DNA of 64,000 nt from JAFDVL01 sp963794955 (lineage in GTDB: Bacteria > Acidobacteriota > Blastocatellia > RBC074), in the NCBI GenBank assembly GCA_963794955.1, contig CAWCGF010000039.1, positions 186,001 through 250,000 of the forward strand, given 5' to 3'. This document shows, piece by piece, positions 50,399-59,744 of the stretch; position 1 is the first letter of the stretch; every line of letters begins with the position of its first letter. The notes below the pieces were generated by a model. It made no database searches. It had not been told where the DNA came from and saw nothing but the letters and a program-made list of their open reading frames with translations. Position numbers and translations under genes: made by a program.

Positions 50399-50806
50399 AT
50401 GAGTAGCCAGGAACAACAACATTCAAGCTACGACTACAGCCGGACGCTTGACGTTTCTTATAGCGAAGCCGTGGCGCGCGCACGTGAAGCTCTCAAAGCT
50501 GAAGGCTTTGGTGTGCTCTGCGAAATTGACATTAAGGAAAAGCTGAAAGAAAAGCTCGGCGTTGACTTTCGGAATTATGTAATCCTCGGCGCGTGCAACC
50601 CGGCGCTCGCGTACCAGACCTTGCAGGAAGAGATCAACATCGGTCTGCTGTTGCCCTGCAACGTGATTGTTTATGAGCAGAACGGACACTCGGTTGTCGC
50701 CGCCGTGGATGCAGCCAGAATGCTCTCCGTGGTCGGAAATCCCAAGCTGGAGTCAACGGCTAGCCAGGTGAACGAAAAGCTGCGGAGAGTCATTGATAAC
50801 CTGTAA
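50399..50806 (+). CDS. DUF302 domain protein
   Basis: 135 residues from ATG 50399, with GGAG six bases upstream. The DUF302 core is clear: TLDVSYSEAVARAREALKAE, GFGVLCEIDIKEKLKEKLGV, DFRNYVILGACNPALAYQTL, QEEINIGLLLPCNVIVYEQN. The NPALAY and LPCNVIVYE blocks are typical, with the Cys close to the conserved position. DUF302 proteins are small cytoplasmic proteins of unclear function that appear in redox and stress operons. It follows the hibernation factor by 47 bases. Confidence 0.88.
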   Translation: MSSQEQQHSSYDYSRTLDVSYSEAVARAREALKAEGFGVLCEIDIKEKLKEKLGVDFRNYVILGACNPALAYQTLQEEINIGLLLPCNVIVYEQNGHSVVAAVDAARMLSVVGNPKLESTASQVNEKLRRVIDNL

Positions 50807-51022
50807 TCCTGCACAAATGATTTCATCGCGCAGAGGCGATAGAAGGGACGAGGGAAAGCGGAAGGAACTGATGCAGTTCGCAGACAACAGCAACGAATTC
50901 ACCTGCCGGAGGCTCGCTAGTGGGGCCTAGTCTCGCCCCCTACTGCCCAGGCCGTGCCCCACAGGTTAGGCCATCGGCAATGCGTTGCGGCTGTGCAATA
51001 GACGTTCACCAAGGGAGGAAAG

Positions 51023-52153
51023 ATGGAAGCACAGATAAAATTGGGACGAATCTTCGGCATCAAAATCGGCTTGCACTATAGTTGGTTAATTATCGCGCTC
51101 CTGATTGCGTTCTCGCTCGCAGGACATTTCGGGGGAGCGCATCCGAACTGGGACCAGAGTGTAATCTGGGGCTTGGCAATCATCACTGCCGTACTTTTTT
51201 TTGCCGCCATCGTCGCGCACGAACTCTCACATGCGCTGGTAGCCCGACGGCGTGGGCTGCCCGTCCGTTCGATCACGCTGTTTGCGCTCGGCGGCGTGGC
51301 GCAGTTTGAGAAGGAAGCAGAAGACGCGACGACCGAGTTTCTGGTCAGCATCGTCGGCCCTCTTGCCAGCGCCGCGATTGGGTTTGTCTGCCTGCTGCTG
51401 GCGTGGTTATTGGGCTGGACGATAATGACCGAGCCGACGACGCCGTTGATGGCGATGCTGGTTTGGCTGGGCTACATCAACTTTGGCTTGGCGGTTTTCA
51501 ACATGTTGCCCGGCTTTCCGATGGACGGCGGACGCGTCCTGCGCGCGCTCATCTGGTGGCGGACGGGGAGCGCGCAACAGGCCACGCGCCTCGCTTCCCT
51601 GACCGGGCAGATAGTCGCCTTTGCGTTCATCGTCTTCGGGATTTACCGCTTCTTCGGAGGCGCAGGCTTTAGCGGATTGTGGATGGCCTTTATTGGCTGG
51701 TTTCTGCTCAATGCGGCGAAGGCCACTTATGCACAGCAGGAGTTGACCGAGCGCCTGCGCGGTGTGACCGTCGGCGATTTGATGACCCGTGATTGCACGA
51801 TGGTTGACGGCAATAATAATTTGCAAACGTTCGTTCATGATTACCTATTGCACACCGGACGACGGTGTTTCCTGGTCGCCGAGCAGGGGGTGGTGACGGG
51901 GCTGATCACTCCGCATGAGGTCAAAGGCATTGCGCAGGCGCGCTGGCCTTTCACGACTGTCTACGAGGTAATGCGCCCGCTTGAGCAAATGCGGACAGTG
52001 ACGCCGGAAACTCCCGCTAGCGAAGCCCTGGAAATCATCGGACGAGAGGACATCAATCAGTTGCCAGCCTTAGCCAACGGACGGCTGGAAGGGCTGATTT
52101 CACGCGATCAGATTTTGCGCTACCTGCTCACACGCGCTGAGTTAAAGATGTAA
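51023..52153 (+). CDS. Site-2 protease (M50B) with C-terminal CBS domains
   Basis: 376 residues. Membrane core with VAHELSHALVARRRGLPVRS (His66, Glu67, His70) and a second motif FNMLPGFPMDGGRVLRALIW, with Asp as the third zinc ligand. C-terminal CBS pair: TVGDLMTRDCTMVDGNNNLQ and VYEVMRPLEQMRTVTPETPA. Layout matches RIP-type proteases in which CBS domains sense nucleotide. They release transcription factors from the membrane by cutting within it. It is coupled closely to the P-type ATPase gene, 58 bases later. Confidence 0.92.
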   Translation: MEAQIKLGRIFGIKIGLHYSWLIIALLIAFSLAGHFGGAHPNWDQSVIWGLAIITAVLFFAAIVAHELSHALVARRRGLPVRSITLFALGGVAQFEKEAEDATTEFLVSIVGPLASAAIGFVCLLLAWLLGWTIMTEPTTPLMAMLVWLGYINFGLAVFNMLPGFPMDGGRVLRALIWWRTGSAQQATRLASLTGQIVAFAFIVFGIYRFFGGAGFSGLWMAFIGWFLLNAAKATYAQQELTERLRGVTVGDLMTRDCTMVDGNNNLQTFVHDYLLHTGRRCFLVAEQGVVTGLITPHEVKGIAQARWPFTTVYEVMRPLEQMRTVTPETPASEALEIIGREDINQLPALANGRLEGLISRDQILRYLLTRAELKM

Positions 52154-52211
52154 CGTCCTGCGGCAAAGGAGGCCGCAAAAGTGAATAAACGATGAATCAA
52201 GTGAGGTCATT

Positions 52212-54938
52212 GTGAGTTTTTCTTTTTCCACTGCAACAGTAGGATTATCCACCGACAGCCAGTTAGTTGAACTTCAGGTAACGCAGGCGACGCACGCCAT
52301 GGAGGCGGAGGCGGTTACTAAAAGCTTCGAGGTTGATCCGGCGTCAGGCTTGAGTTCAGCGGAGGTAGCCACGCGGCGCGCGCGCTACGGTTCTAACGCG
52401 TTGCAAACAGTTCACGCGCGCGCCGCGTGGCGCATCTTGCTGGATCAGTTCAAAAGTCTCGTCGTTGCCTTGCTCGCAGTCGCCGCTGTCGTCGCATGGT
52501 TAACTGATGATAAGGTCGAAGCAGTCGCAATTCTCGTGGTGCTCGGACTGAATGCGCTCATCGGATTTGTGACGGAATGGCAGGCCGGGCGTGCGCTTAA
52601 CGCCCTGCGCATCTCTTCTCACACCACGGCGCGCGTCCGGCGCGAGCAGCGCGAAACCATGGTTGATACCGCCGAACTGGTGCCCGGCGATATCGTGATC
52701 TTGAATGCAGGCGACCGCGTGCCCGCCGATCTGCGGCTGCTGGAGGCTGCGAGTTTGCGCGCGGAAGAATCAGCCCTAACCGGCGAAAGTGCCCCGGTCG
52801 AAAAAGCGGTCACAGTAGTACCCACCGAGGCGGTGCTGGCCGAACGTCATTCAATGCTTTATCTCGGCACGCTGATCGCTGCCGGGCGCGCGCTGGCGGT
52901 GGTCACTGCGACTGGCTCGCAAACCGAAATGGGCAAGATTGGGCATCTTGTCGCTAGCGTGACGGATGAAGCAACACCGCTGGAACGCCGTCTGGGTGAG
53001 TTGGGACGTTATTTGGTGCTGCTGGTGCTGGTCATTGCCGCAGTCGTGATGGTGACGGGCTGGCTGCGCGGTGAGTCATGGTGGGTGATGATCGAAGTCG
53101 GCATCAGTCTGGCAGTGGCCGCCGTGCCGGAAGGATTGCCTGCGGTCACGACGCTGATCCTCGCGCTGGGCGTGCTGCGGATGGCGCGTGAACGTGCCAT
53201 CGTCAGGCGTTTGTCCGCCGTCGAGACGTTGGGCAGCACGACCGTCATCTGCTCTGACAAAACAGGCACGCTCACCGAAAACCGCATGACGGTGCGTGAG
53301 TATCGCCTGGCTAATGGCAATGCCGTAAAACTTGCCGGTCAAGCACCTGCCAATAATGAGTTGCTGAACCGCGCCGTACGTGCCACTGTGCTTTGCAACG
53401 AAGCGTCTTTCGATCCTACGGCAAAAGAGAAAGAACGAGCGGCTGGCGATCCTACTGAAATTGCGTTGCTCGTGGCCGCCCATGAACTGAAAGTGGATGT
53501 CGCGCAAATGCGCTCTGACTATCCGAAGCTGGCGGAGCGGCCTTTCGATGCGGACTCCAAACGAATGACCACGATTCATCGGATGAGCGATGGAACGCGC
53601 CTCGCGCTGCTCAAAGGCGCGCCTGCGGTGGTGTTCGATGCCTGTGCAGATTTTGCAGAAAGCGTGAGCCAACTGAAGCCGCTCGACGCCGCAGCGAGGG
53701 CACGCTTTCTCGCCACCAACGACCAGATGGCAAATCACGCGTTGCGCGTACTCGCTCTTGCTGAAAAACGGCTGGGCAAGGACGGTTCAGACGACGAAGT
53801 CGAAGCCGAGAGCACAAGTGCTTACACCTTGCTCGGCCTGGTCGGAATGATTGATCCGCCGCGCGCGGAAGTGGCCGAAGCGATCCGGCAGGCACACGCC
53901 GCAGGCATCCGCACGGTGATGCTGACCGGCGATCAACTCAACACGGCGAGCGCCATCGCGCGTGAACTCAAATTAAGCGATGAAGCGGAACCGTTGGCGT
54001 TGCACGCGCGTGAGTTGACCGATGCGAGTCCTGAACGATTAGCTGAACTGGCGCACACGGTCACGGTGTTTGCGCGTGTTTCGCCGGAAGACAAATTGCA
54101 CATTGTCGAAGCCTTGCAAAAGGCCGGTGAAGTCGTGGCGGTCACAGGCGACGGCGTCAATGATGCGCCCGCACTCAAACGCGCCGACATCGGCATCGCG
54201 ATGGGAGAACGCGGTACCGAAGCCGCCAAAGAAGCTGCTGATGTCGTGTTGGCCGATGACAACTTCGCTACCATCGTCGGCGCGGTCGCAGGCGGGCGGG
54301 CGATTTACGCCAACATCATCAAGTTTGTAAACTTCATGTTCGGCTCGAACCTCGGCGAAGTCGTGATGATTTTCACGGCCATCGCTGTCGGTTGGCCGCT
54401 GCCATTACTGCCATTGCAAATTCTCTGGATCAATCTCGTCACTGATGTTTTTCCGGCGCTCGCGCTCGCGGTCGAACCGCCCGCAGAGGATGTGATGCAA
54501 CAGCGCCCGCGTTCATCGCACGAATCCTTGCTGTCGCGCTCCTTTCTCATCCTGATCGGCTGGCAGGGGTTGATGCTCGGCGTGCTGGCGCTGGCGGCTT
54601 ATAGCTGGGCGCTGAACACTTATGGCAATGGCCCGCACGCCCGCACGATTGCGATGCTGGCGCTGGTCAGCGTTCAGCTTGGACATCTTTTCAACTGCCG
54701 ATCACGTACACGCTCGGCGCTGGCGGGACTTTTTACCAACGGATTCATCTGGGGCGCGGCAGCCACTGTGATAGTGTTGCAACTGCTCGCGGTCTGGTGG
54801 ACGCCGTTGACTCGTGTATTACATACAGTTGCACCGAATCCGCTGGACTGGGGGATCATCGGTCTGGCAGTGCTGGCCCCGATTGTCATTGTGGACATTA
54901 CGAAGTTCATCACGCGCCGGACAGCAATGAAAACCTAG
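52212..54938 (+). CDS. Cation-translocating P-type ATPase (type II, calcium-pump-like)
   Basis: 908 residues, probable GTG start at 52212 with GAGG upstream. Motifs in order are LTGESAPVEK (actuator TGES), VPEGLPAVTTLILALGVLRM (membrane helix 4 PEGL), CSDKTGTLTENRMTV with phosphorylated Asp349, KGAPAVVFDACADF, MLTGDQ and TGDGVNDAPALKRADIGIAM. The PEGL helix is that of Ca2+ and Na+/H+-type pumps rather than metal P1B pumps, and no heavy-metal CxxC domain is present. It exports or imports cations across the inner membrane. The DUF6335-like gene follows after 17 bases. Confidence 0.93.
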   Translation: MSFSFSTATVGLSTDSQLVELQVTQATHAMEAEAVTKSFEVDPASGLSSAEVATRRARYGSNALQTVHARAAWRILLDQFKSLVVALLAVAAVVAWLTDDKVEAVAILVVLGLNALIGFVTEWQAGRALNALRISSHTTARVRREQRETMVDTAELVPGDIVILNAGDRVPADLRLLEAASLRAEESALTGESAPVEKAVTVVPTEAVLAERHSMLYLGTLIAAGRALAVVTATGSQTEMGKIGHLVASVTDEATPLERRLGELGRYLVLLVLVIAAVVMVTGWLRGESWWVMIEVGISLAVAAVPEGLPAVTTLILALGVLRMARERAIVRRLSAVETLGSTTVICSDKTGTLTENRMTVREYRLANGNAVKLAGQAPANNELLNRAVRATVLCNEASFDPTAKEKERAAGDPTEIALLVAAHELKVDVAQMRSDYPKLAERPFDADSKRMTTIHRMSDGTRLALLKGAPAVVFDACADFAESVSQLKPLDAAARARFLATNDQMANHALRVLALAEKRLGKDGSDDEVEAESTSAYTLLGLVGMIDPPRAEVAEAIRQAHAAGIRTVMLTGDQLNTASAIARELKLSDEAEPLALHARELTDASPERLAELAHTVTVFARVSPEDKLHIVEALQKAGEVVAVTGDGVNDAPALKRADIGIAMGERGTEAAKEAADVVLADDNFATIVGAVAGGRAIYANIIKFVNFMFGSNLGEVVMIFTAIAVGWPLPLLPLQILWINLVTDVFPALALAVEPPAEDVMQQRPRSSHESLLSRSFLILIGWQGLMLGVLALAAYSWALNTYGNGPHARTIAMLALVSVQLGHLFNCRSRTRSALAGLFTNGFIWGAAATVIVLQLLAVWWTPLTRVLHTVAPNPLDWGIIGLAVLAPIVIVDITKFITRRTAMKT

Positions 54939-54955
54939 AAGGGAGATAACGGATA

Positions 54956-55384
54956 ATGACCAAGAAGAAAGAGCAGTTTATTGATTTAGGCCGAGTTGAA
55001 AGCGAAATATTCGAGCCAACTGAAGAGGTGCGAAATGAATTTGATGAAGCGGCTCAACTCGGTCTGGCAGGACACCCGCAATTGAGCAAAAAGCTACGCG
55101 AGCACCACTCGACTTCGCCGGTGTTATCGGGCGGTGACATTGATGCCGCCTGGGAAGATGCTGCGGTGGGCGAAGAATCAGTCGGCGGTGGAAATCCAAC
55201 GCCCGACCAAAATATTGTGGATGAATTGGGCGAAGCCATGGGACTGATCTATGAAGAGGGCGAGCCGCTACACACGACTGAGAAATTAGCGTCCAGAGAT
55301 GAGCATCGGTGGGAACTCGACCCAGCTTCTTCGGAAGGATTTGATGGACGAATGAGGCACGAAGGAGAATATGAGGAGAAGTGA
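54956..55384 (+). CDS. DUF6335-like hydrophilic protein
   Basis: 142 residues, acidic. Landmarks are SPVLSGGDIDAAWEDAAVGE, EESVGGGNPTPDQNIVDELG, EAMGLIYEEGEPLHTTEKLA and the closing HRWELDPASSEGFDGR, an arrangement seen in cyanobacterial and other DUF6335 proteins. No signal peptide or helix. GGGAG precedes ATG 54956. It is co-transcribed with the P-type ATPase. Function unknown. Confidence 0.75.
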   Translation: MTKKKEQFIDLGRVESEIFEPTEEVRNEFDEAAQLGLAGHPQLSKKLREHHSTSPVLSGGDIDAAWEDAAVGEESVGGGNPTPDQNIVDELGEAMGLIYEEGEPLHTTEKLASRDEHRWELDPASSEGFDGRMRHEGEYEEK

Positions 55385-55837
55385 AGATTACGGATAGAAG
55401 CACAAGGAGAACCGAGTGTTTGAATTCAACAAAAGTCTTCGCTCACAAAGGCTTCAGCCATCAAGCGTCGGGTTTCGTAGACAACGCGCTAGCGCGCAAG
55501 AGCGACGCGATTCGCAGTTACTATCCTCCGCGGGGAATTGCGGAGCGTTTTCGATCACTGTTTGCGCCGCCGCAATTACATTAACGTCATGACCTGCGGC
55601 AAAGACTTACAGCAGCAATGGTTGACGATGGAGGAAGCCATTGCACATTGCAGGCGCGGGTTGTCCACATGGCAATTCGCCAACAACGATGAAGGCGCGC
55701 CGGATGCACCAGTACCGGTGCCAAACCCGCGTGGTGATACGAGACTACGCCGTTGCGATGCGTCCGCGTGGTGCAATGCGCGCAATGAATCTGGGTGGAC
55801 GAGAAATGCTCGAATCCGTCCACCTGCGACAGCAACT
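55385..55837 (+). other. Region without a recognisable gene before recombinase relics
   Basis: Several overlapping open frames exist, including GTG 55381-55584 and part of 55538-55972, but none shows family sequence and their ribosome sites are weak. It probably holds decayed DNA that flanked a mobile element. The downstream part of the second frame becomes recombinase-like from about 55838. Confidence 0.45.
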
Positions 55838-56110
55838 ACGCCCGCTGCACAATTGCTCGTCGCCTACGATCAATATTTGGTGCGCACGCACGGAGCGGCA
55901 GTGAATACACGCCGCCGCTATCTTTACTTTGCCCGCCAATTTCTTCGCTTCGCCTTTGGGTCAGGCCCTTGACATGGGCGGAACTGCGGGCCGAGACCAT
56001 CACCACCTTTGTGATGTAGGCCACCAGCGCCCGGCAAGGTGCAGGGCGCTAACAACCAGCATCCGCTACTCGCATTTTCCTGCGCTACTTACTGATGCAG
56101 GGCTTCATTC
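55838..56110 (+). pseudogene. Tyrosine recombinase fragment 1 (N-terminal domain)
   Basis: The frame gives PAAQLLVAYDQYLVRTHGAA then VNTRRRYLYFARQFLRFAFG, the SAM-like N-terminal domain of Xer/phage integrases, and stops at 55970-55972. Further pieces in other frames (LTWAELRAETITTFVM, then LRYLLMQGFIPNGLEAR near 56072-56130) continue the same family. The catalytic domain is missing. The fragment is probably a broken member of a tandem recombinase cluster. Confidence 0.6.
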
Positions 56111-56137
56111 CTAATGGGCTGGAAGCACGCCGCGCTG

Positions 56138-56518
56138 TGTATGACAGCTCTCGAGGTAGCCGTGATCCTGTCCTTGCTGGATTACCTGGAAGAGCAGCGC
56201 CATAACAGCGCTCGCTCTCGCAAGGCACGACTCGCGGCCCTTCGCACTTTCTTTCGCTGGATTGCGTTGCGCGATCCACAACAAGTTGGCTTGGCCACGC
56301 GGGTGTTGGCTATTCCTCAAAAGCGCACCGACAAAAAACTGGTACAAGCGCTCACACGCCCCGAAATAGAAGCGATCTGGGCCGCCCCCGACTTAATACA
56401 GTCCTTGGGCCGCCGCGATCATGCGCTGCTGCTGACGCGCTACAACAGCGGCGCACGCGTTTCCGAAATCATCGCCTTGCAACGCGGGCAGGTGCAGTGC
56501 CGACTTTACTCGGCATAA
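56138..56518 (+). pseudogene. Tyrosine recombinase fragment 2 (N-terminal and start of catalytic domain)
   Basis: Frame open from about 56114 to 56518. It contains LEEQRHNSARSRKARLAALR, TFFRWIALRDPQQVGLATRV, then VQALTRPEIEAIWAAPDLIQ and RRDHALLLTRYNSGARVSEI, where Arg of GARVSEI is the first catalytic Arg. After RGQVQCRLYSA it stops, so the HxxR and Tyr residues are absent. Its SAM-like domain differs from fragment 1, so two distinct recombinases are represented. Their adjacency recalls recombinase-in-trio elements. Confidence 0.7.
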
Positions 56519-56567
56519 TTCGGTAATCGGCATAAACTCGTACTACGCGCCCTGCTAGGCTGGGGGT

Positions 56568-56585
56568 GACAATTTTTTACAATTT
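56568..56585 (+). promoter_or_regulatory. Direct-repeat operator before the histidine kinase
   Basis: GACAATTTTTTACAATTT holds two ACAA units 10 bases apart. The same motif occurs before the gene at 59226 (59093-59119). This is the typical tandem-half-site arrangement of OmpR/PhoB-type regulators. It lies 41 bases before ATG 56626. Confidence 0.5.
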
Positions 56586-56625
56586 CGGTGCGAATGAAAG
56601 GTGACTTTCTGTAGAATCTTGATCC

Positions 56626-58308
56626 ATGATCTGGCCCAGTATGTTCCGAGATGCAATCCGCAACCTATCGCTGCGAAAAAAGCTGGCGCTACTGGCATCC
56701 GTCGGCGTGTTCCTCCCCCTCCTAGTGTTGATTTATATGCAGTATCGCTCGCTCGCAGAACTCCAGGACAAAACCAAAGGCGCATTCAAAGATAACCTGC
56801 GACAGGGAATAACCATTGTAGAGCAACAAATGAAACGACGCCTGGAGGATGTTGCAGTTCAAACCTTGAACCCGATTGACAGCCTCCAACTTTTGTCCCC
56901 CGGCGCGGCGGAAGAGATCGAAAAATATTTCGGAGACGTAAAGCGTTCGCATGCTGAGATCGCAGAGATTTTTGCTTTCGCCTACCGCGGCGATAAGCGA
57001 GAAACAAATAGTTATGCGTATGTGCATGCAGACAAATTTGCGAAAACCGCTCAGGCGGGATTCACCCCTGCACAGTCCCACATTCTGTCTCTATTTGACA
57101 AAGCGCGGGCGGCCCAAAGTGTTCTTGACGGCAGTCGTAAGTATCTATTCGTACTTCAATCCTGTCCGACATGTCTACCGGACAGGCGTCTAGGGGCATA
57201 CCTGTTTTATCCGTTGCAGGGTCTCACAAAAGGAGAGCAGAGCGGTTTTGCAGGTGTCTTATTCAACGAAGATTTCGTCAGGGATGACCTGATCGCCGGC
57301 AGTATAGATAAAACCTTAAATAGATATCATGCGAACCGCACGAACTCACCAGCCATAGCGTTTACGATTAGCGACGAGAACAGCGGGGTCATTTATTCAA
57401 ACGCGGCGGCTCACATCGGATACTTTCTCGAAAGCAACTTTGATCCTCCGTTCTCGCATTGGAAAGCGAGAATTGGCTTGAAAAATACAGACCTCGATGA
57501 ACTCGCGCGCGACAGTTTTTTGCACAGTGCCGGGGCAACTCTCCTGGTCCTCGTGTTCTTACTTTGTGGTATCGCCCTGACCCTACGGGCCACTGACCGC
57601 GAAGCGCGTCTGGCGCAGGCGAAATCAAATTTCGTCTCCAATGTCTCGCATGAACTCAAGACGCCGCTCTCGCTTATCAGCCTGTTTTCTGAAATCCTCG
57701 AACTGGGGCGCGTTAACAGTGAAGAGAAGAGGGCGGAGTACTACCGGCTCATCCGCCATGAAAGTCGGCGTTTGAACAAAATGATTGATAACATCCTCGA
57801 CTTCTCAAAAATCGAGGCCGGACGGAAAACGTATAATTTCGCTGACGGCGATTTGGCGGAAGTAATTGAGGACGTGCTTTCCAGCTATCGCCATCAGATC
57901 ATCAGTTCTGGTTTTGACATTCAACCCAACATACAACCTGATCTGCCGCTGGTCTTCATAGACCGTGATGCGATGACGCAGGCCATCTCAAACCTGCTTG
58001 ATAACGCCATTAAATATTCGGGCGAGGTGAAGCGGCTCTCGATCACAGCGGAAAGGCGCGGGTCAGAGCTGTCGATTGAAATCACCGATCACGGCATTGG
58101 AATTCCGCGCGCCGAACAGACAAAGATTTTTGAGAAGTTTTACCGCGTTGGCAACGGGCTGGTTCATGACATAAAGGGCAGTGGCCTGGGCCTCTCTCTA
58201 GTGAAGCACATTATCGAAGCTCATCACGGAACCATCTCCGTCGAAAGCGACGTCGGTCAGGGGAGTCAGTTTAGGATTCTCCTTCCGCTTAACCGCACGC
58301 ACCGCTGA
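56626..58308 (+). CDS. Membrane sensor histidine kinase
   Basis: 560 residues; the start could also be ATG 56641. Two membrane helices (LALLASVGVFLPLLVLIYMQ, near 22-42, and ATLLVLVFLLCGIALTLRAT, near 303-323) enclose a periplasmic sensor domain of about 260 residues. HisKA box NFVSNVSHELKTPLSLISLF carries the phospho-His; HATPase motifs are SNLLDNAIKYSGE, ITDHGIGIP and GSGLGLSLVKHIIE. It pairs with the regulator 33 bases downstream. The signal sensed is not recognisable. Confidence 0.92.
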   Translation: MIWPSMFRDAIRNLSLRKKLALLASVGVFLPLLVLIYMQYRSLAELQDKTKGAFKDNLRQGITIVEQQMKRRLEDVAVQTLNPIDSLQLLSPGAAEEIEKYFGDVKRSHAEIAEIFAFAYRGDKRETNSYAYVHADKFAKTAQAGFTPAQSHILSLFDKARAAQSVLDGSRKYLFVLQSCPTCLPDRRLGAYLFYPLQGLTKGEQSGFAGVLFNEDFVRDDLIAGSIDKTLNRYHANRTNSPAIAFTISDENSGVIYSNAAAHIGYFLESNFDPPFSHWKARIGLKNTDLDELARDSFLHSAGATLLVLVFLLCGIALTLRATDREARLAQAKSNFVSNVSHELKTPLSLISLFSEILELGRVNSEEKRAEYYRLIRHESRRLNKMIDNILDFSKIEAGRKTYNFADGDLAEVIEDVLSSYRHQIISSGFDIQPNIQPDLPLVFIDRDAMTQAISNLLDNAIKYSGEVKRLSITAERRGSELSIEITDHGIGIPRAEQTKIFEKFYRVGNGLVHDIKGSGLGLSLVKHIIEAHHGTISVESDVGQGSQFRILLPLNRTHR

Positions 58309-58341
58309 CGCTGGAAGCACAGTCGTAGGAGGAAAATAAAG

Positions 58342-59022
58342 TTGGCTAAAGTACTGATCATCGAAGACGAACCCAACATGGTTGTCGGGTTGAAAGATAG
58401 CTGCGAGTATGAAGGCTACGAGGTCGCTGTGGCGCGCGACGGGAAGGAAGGCTTAGAGAAGGCCTCGACCGAGAAGCCCGACATCATTCTGCTCGACGTG
58501 ATGCTGCCGCTGATGAGCGGAATAGACGTGTGCCGCACTTTGCGCACCCGCGGGATCGACACTCCGATTCTAATGCTAACCGCTCGGAGTCAGGAAATTG
58601 ACAAGGTGGTCGGCCTGGAAGTCGGCGCGGACGATTACGTGACGAAACCATTTAGCATTAAGGAACTGCTCGCGCGCATCAGGGCGCATCTGCGCAGGGC
58701 TTCCAAACAGGTCAGCGAAATGGAAAGTTTTACCTTTGGCGATGTGGAGTTGAATTTTAGAAAATACGCGGCGCGCAAAGGCGGGCGCGCATTAGATCTT
58801 TCGGCTCGCGAATATGAGATATTGCGCTACCTGATCCGGCACCGGGGTGAAATCATTACCCGCGATCAACTACTCGATGAAGTTTGGGGGTATGACAGCA
58901 CCCCGGTGACGCGCACGGTTGACAACCACATCGCCAAGCTGCGGCAGAAAATAGAGCGCGACCCGTCCGAGCCGCGGCACATTATTACCGTTCACCGACT
59001 CGGCTATCGCTTCATCGAATAA
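58342..59022 (+). CDS. OmpR/PhoB family response regulator
   Basis: 226 residues. TTG 58342 is the likely start, because AGGAGG precedes it at the right distance. Receiver domain: ILIIEDE-type N-term (VLIIEDEPNMVVGLKDSCEY), the phospho-acceptor Asp in DIILLDVMLPLMSG, MLTAR and KPFSIKELLAR. C-terminal winged helix with LDLSAREYEILRYLIRHRGE, LLDEVWGYDSTPVTRTVDNH and GYRFIE. It would bind direct repeats such as those at 56568 and 59093, giving autoregulation and control of the neighbouring 59226-60496 genes. Confidence 0.93.
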   Translation: MAKVLIIEDEPNMVVGLKDSCEYEGYEVAVARDGKEGLEKASTEKPDIILLDVMLPLMSGIDVCRTLRTRGIDTPILMLTARSQEIDKVVGLEVGADDYVTKPFSIKELLARIRAHLRRASKQVSEMESFTFGDVELNFRKYAARKGGRALDLSAREYEILRYLIRHRGEIITRDQLLDEVWGYDSTPVTRTVDNHIAKLRQKIERDPSEPRHIITVHRLGYRFIE

Positions 59023-59092
59023 TCAATACCGTAGTTTATCCCGCTGATCCTTCAATTCGCCTCAAACACGAGTAAAAGTCCTCTTCCTTTCG

Positions 59093-59119
59093 TTACAATT
59101 TTTTACAATCTAATTACAA
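59093..59119 (+). promoter_or_regulatory. Triple TACAA direct-repeat operator
   Basis: Three TACAA units at 59094, 59104 and 59115 are spaced 10 and 11 bases, the helical period expected for tandem PhoB/OmpR dimers. The first two units, with the T6 run between, repeat the motif at 56568. It lies 106 bases before ATG 59226. Confidence 0.55.
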
Positions 59120-59225
59120 CCTGTGGAGACTTGGAAGTTCAAAGGCGATAGGCTTCTCCCCTCATGGGAGAAACACAAAAGTTGCGATGACTCCCGACTA
59201 TTTTACAGACAAAACTGGAGAACCA

Positions 59226-59744
59226 ATGAGGAAATTAACAATTATTATCATCCTTGCCGCTGCGGCTGTCGTTGCGTTGCCCCAAGCACCGCCGAAAACT
59301 GCCAGCGCGCCATCAGACGCGCAGAAGGCGTTCGAGCAAATGAAAACCCTGGCGGGTTCGTGGCAAGGTACACTTATGGGCATGTCTATCAACGCCACAA
59401 TTCGCGCCGCATCCAGTGGCACCACAATTCTGCATGAGGCGAATGGAGATGGAAAGCGCCCCCCAGTCCATGAGATCACGATGTTCTACGTGGACGGGGA
59501 TCGCTTGCTCGCGACCCATTATTGCGACGGCGGAAATCAGGCTCGCTTGGAAGGGAAGCTGTCGCCGGATGGAAAGACGATTGAGTTCAGTTTCCTCGAT
59601 GTCGTCGGAGCCACGCAGGGAGGATTGGTGAAGCGTATGGTGTTCACCAGGATTGACGCGAACAAGCACGTCATAGAGTTGACTTTCATTATGCCAGACG
59701 GTAAGCCGGTTGAGTTGCGCGGCGAATTTGAACGGACAACATGA
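59226..59744 (+). CDS. Secreted protein, lipocalin-like (DUF1579-type)
   Basis: 172 residues from ATG 59226, GGAG five bases before. Signal sequence (LTIIIILAAAAVVALPQAP), then a beta-barrel-like body: FEQMKTLAGSWQGTLMGMSI, SSGTTILHEANGDGKRPPVH, DRLLATHYCDGGNQARLEGK, FIMPDGKPVELRGEFER. The order of segments resembles lipocalin-like families such as DUF1579, but the assignment is weak. It is downstream of the direct-repeat operator and overlaps the DUF4386 gene as ATGA, so both are probably controlled by the adjacent two-component system. Confidence 0.7.
   Translation: MRKLTIIIILAAAAVVALPQAPPKTASAPSDAQKAFEQMKTLAGSWQGTLMGMSINATIRAASSGTTILHEANGDGKRPPVHEITMFYVDGDRLLATHYCDGGNQARLEGKLSPDGKTIEFSFLDVVGATQGGLVKRMVFTRIDANKHVIELTFIMPDGKPVELRGEFERTT

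Noticed and set aside
50807..51022. Possible gene between DUF302 and the site-2 protease
   Set aside because: Several stops in all frames and no conserved residues. Likely leader or promoter of the protease/ATPase unit.
53076..53738. A 220-codon reverse frame inside the P-type ATPase gene
   Set aside because: The ATPase motifs on the forward strand are complete. The reverse product has no recognisable features.
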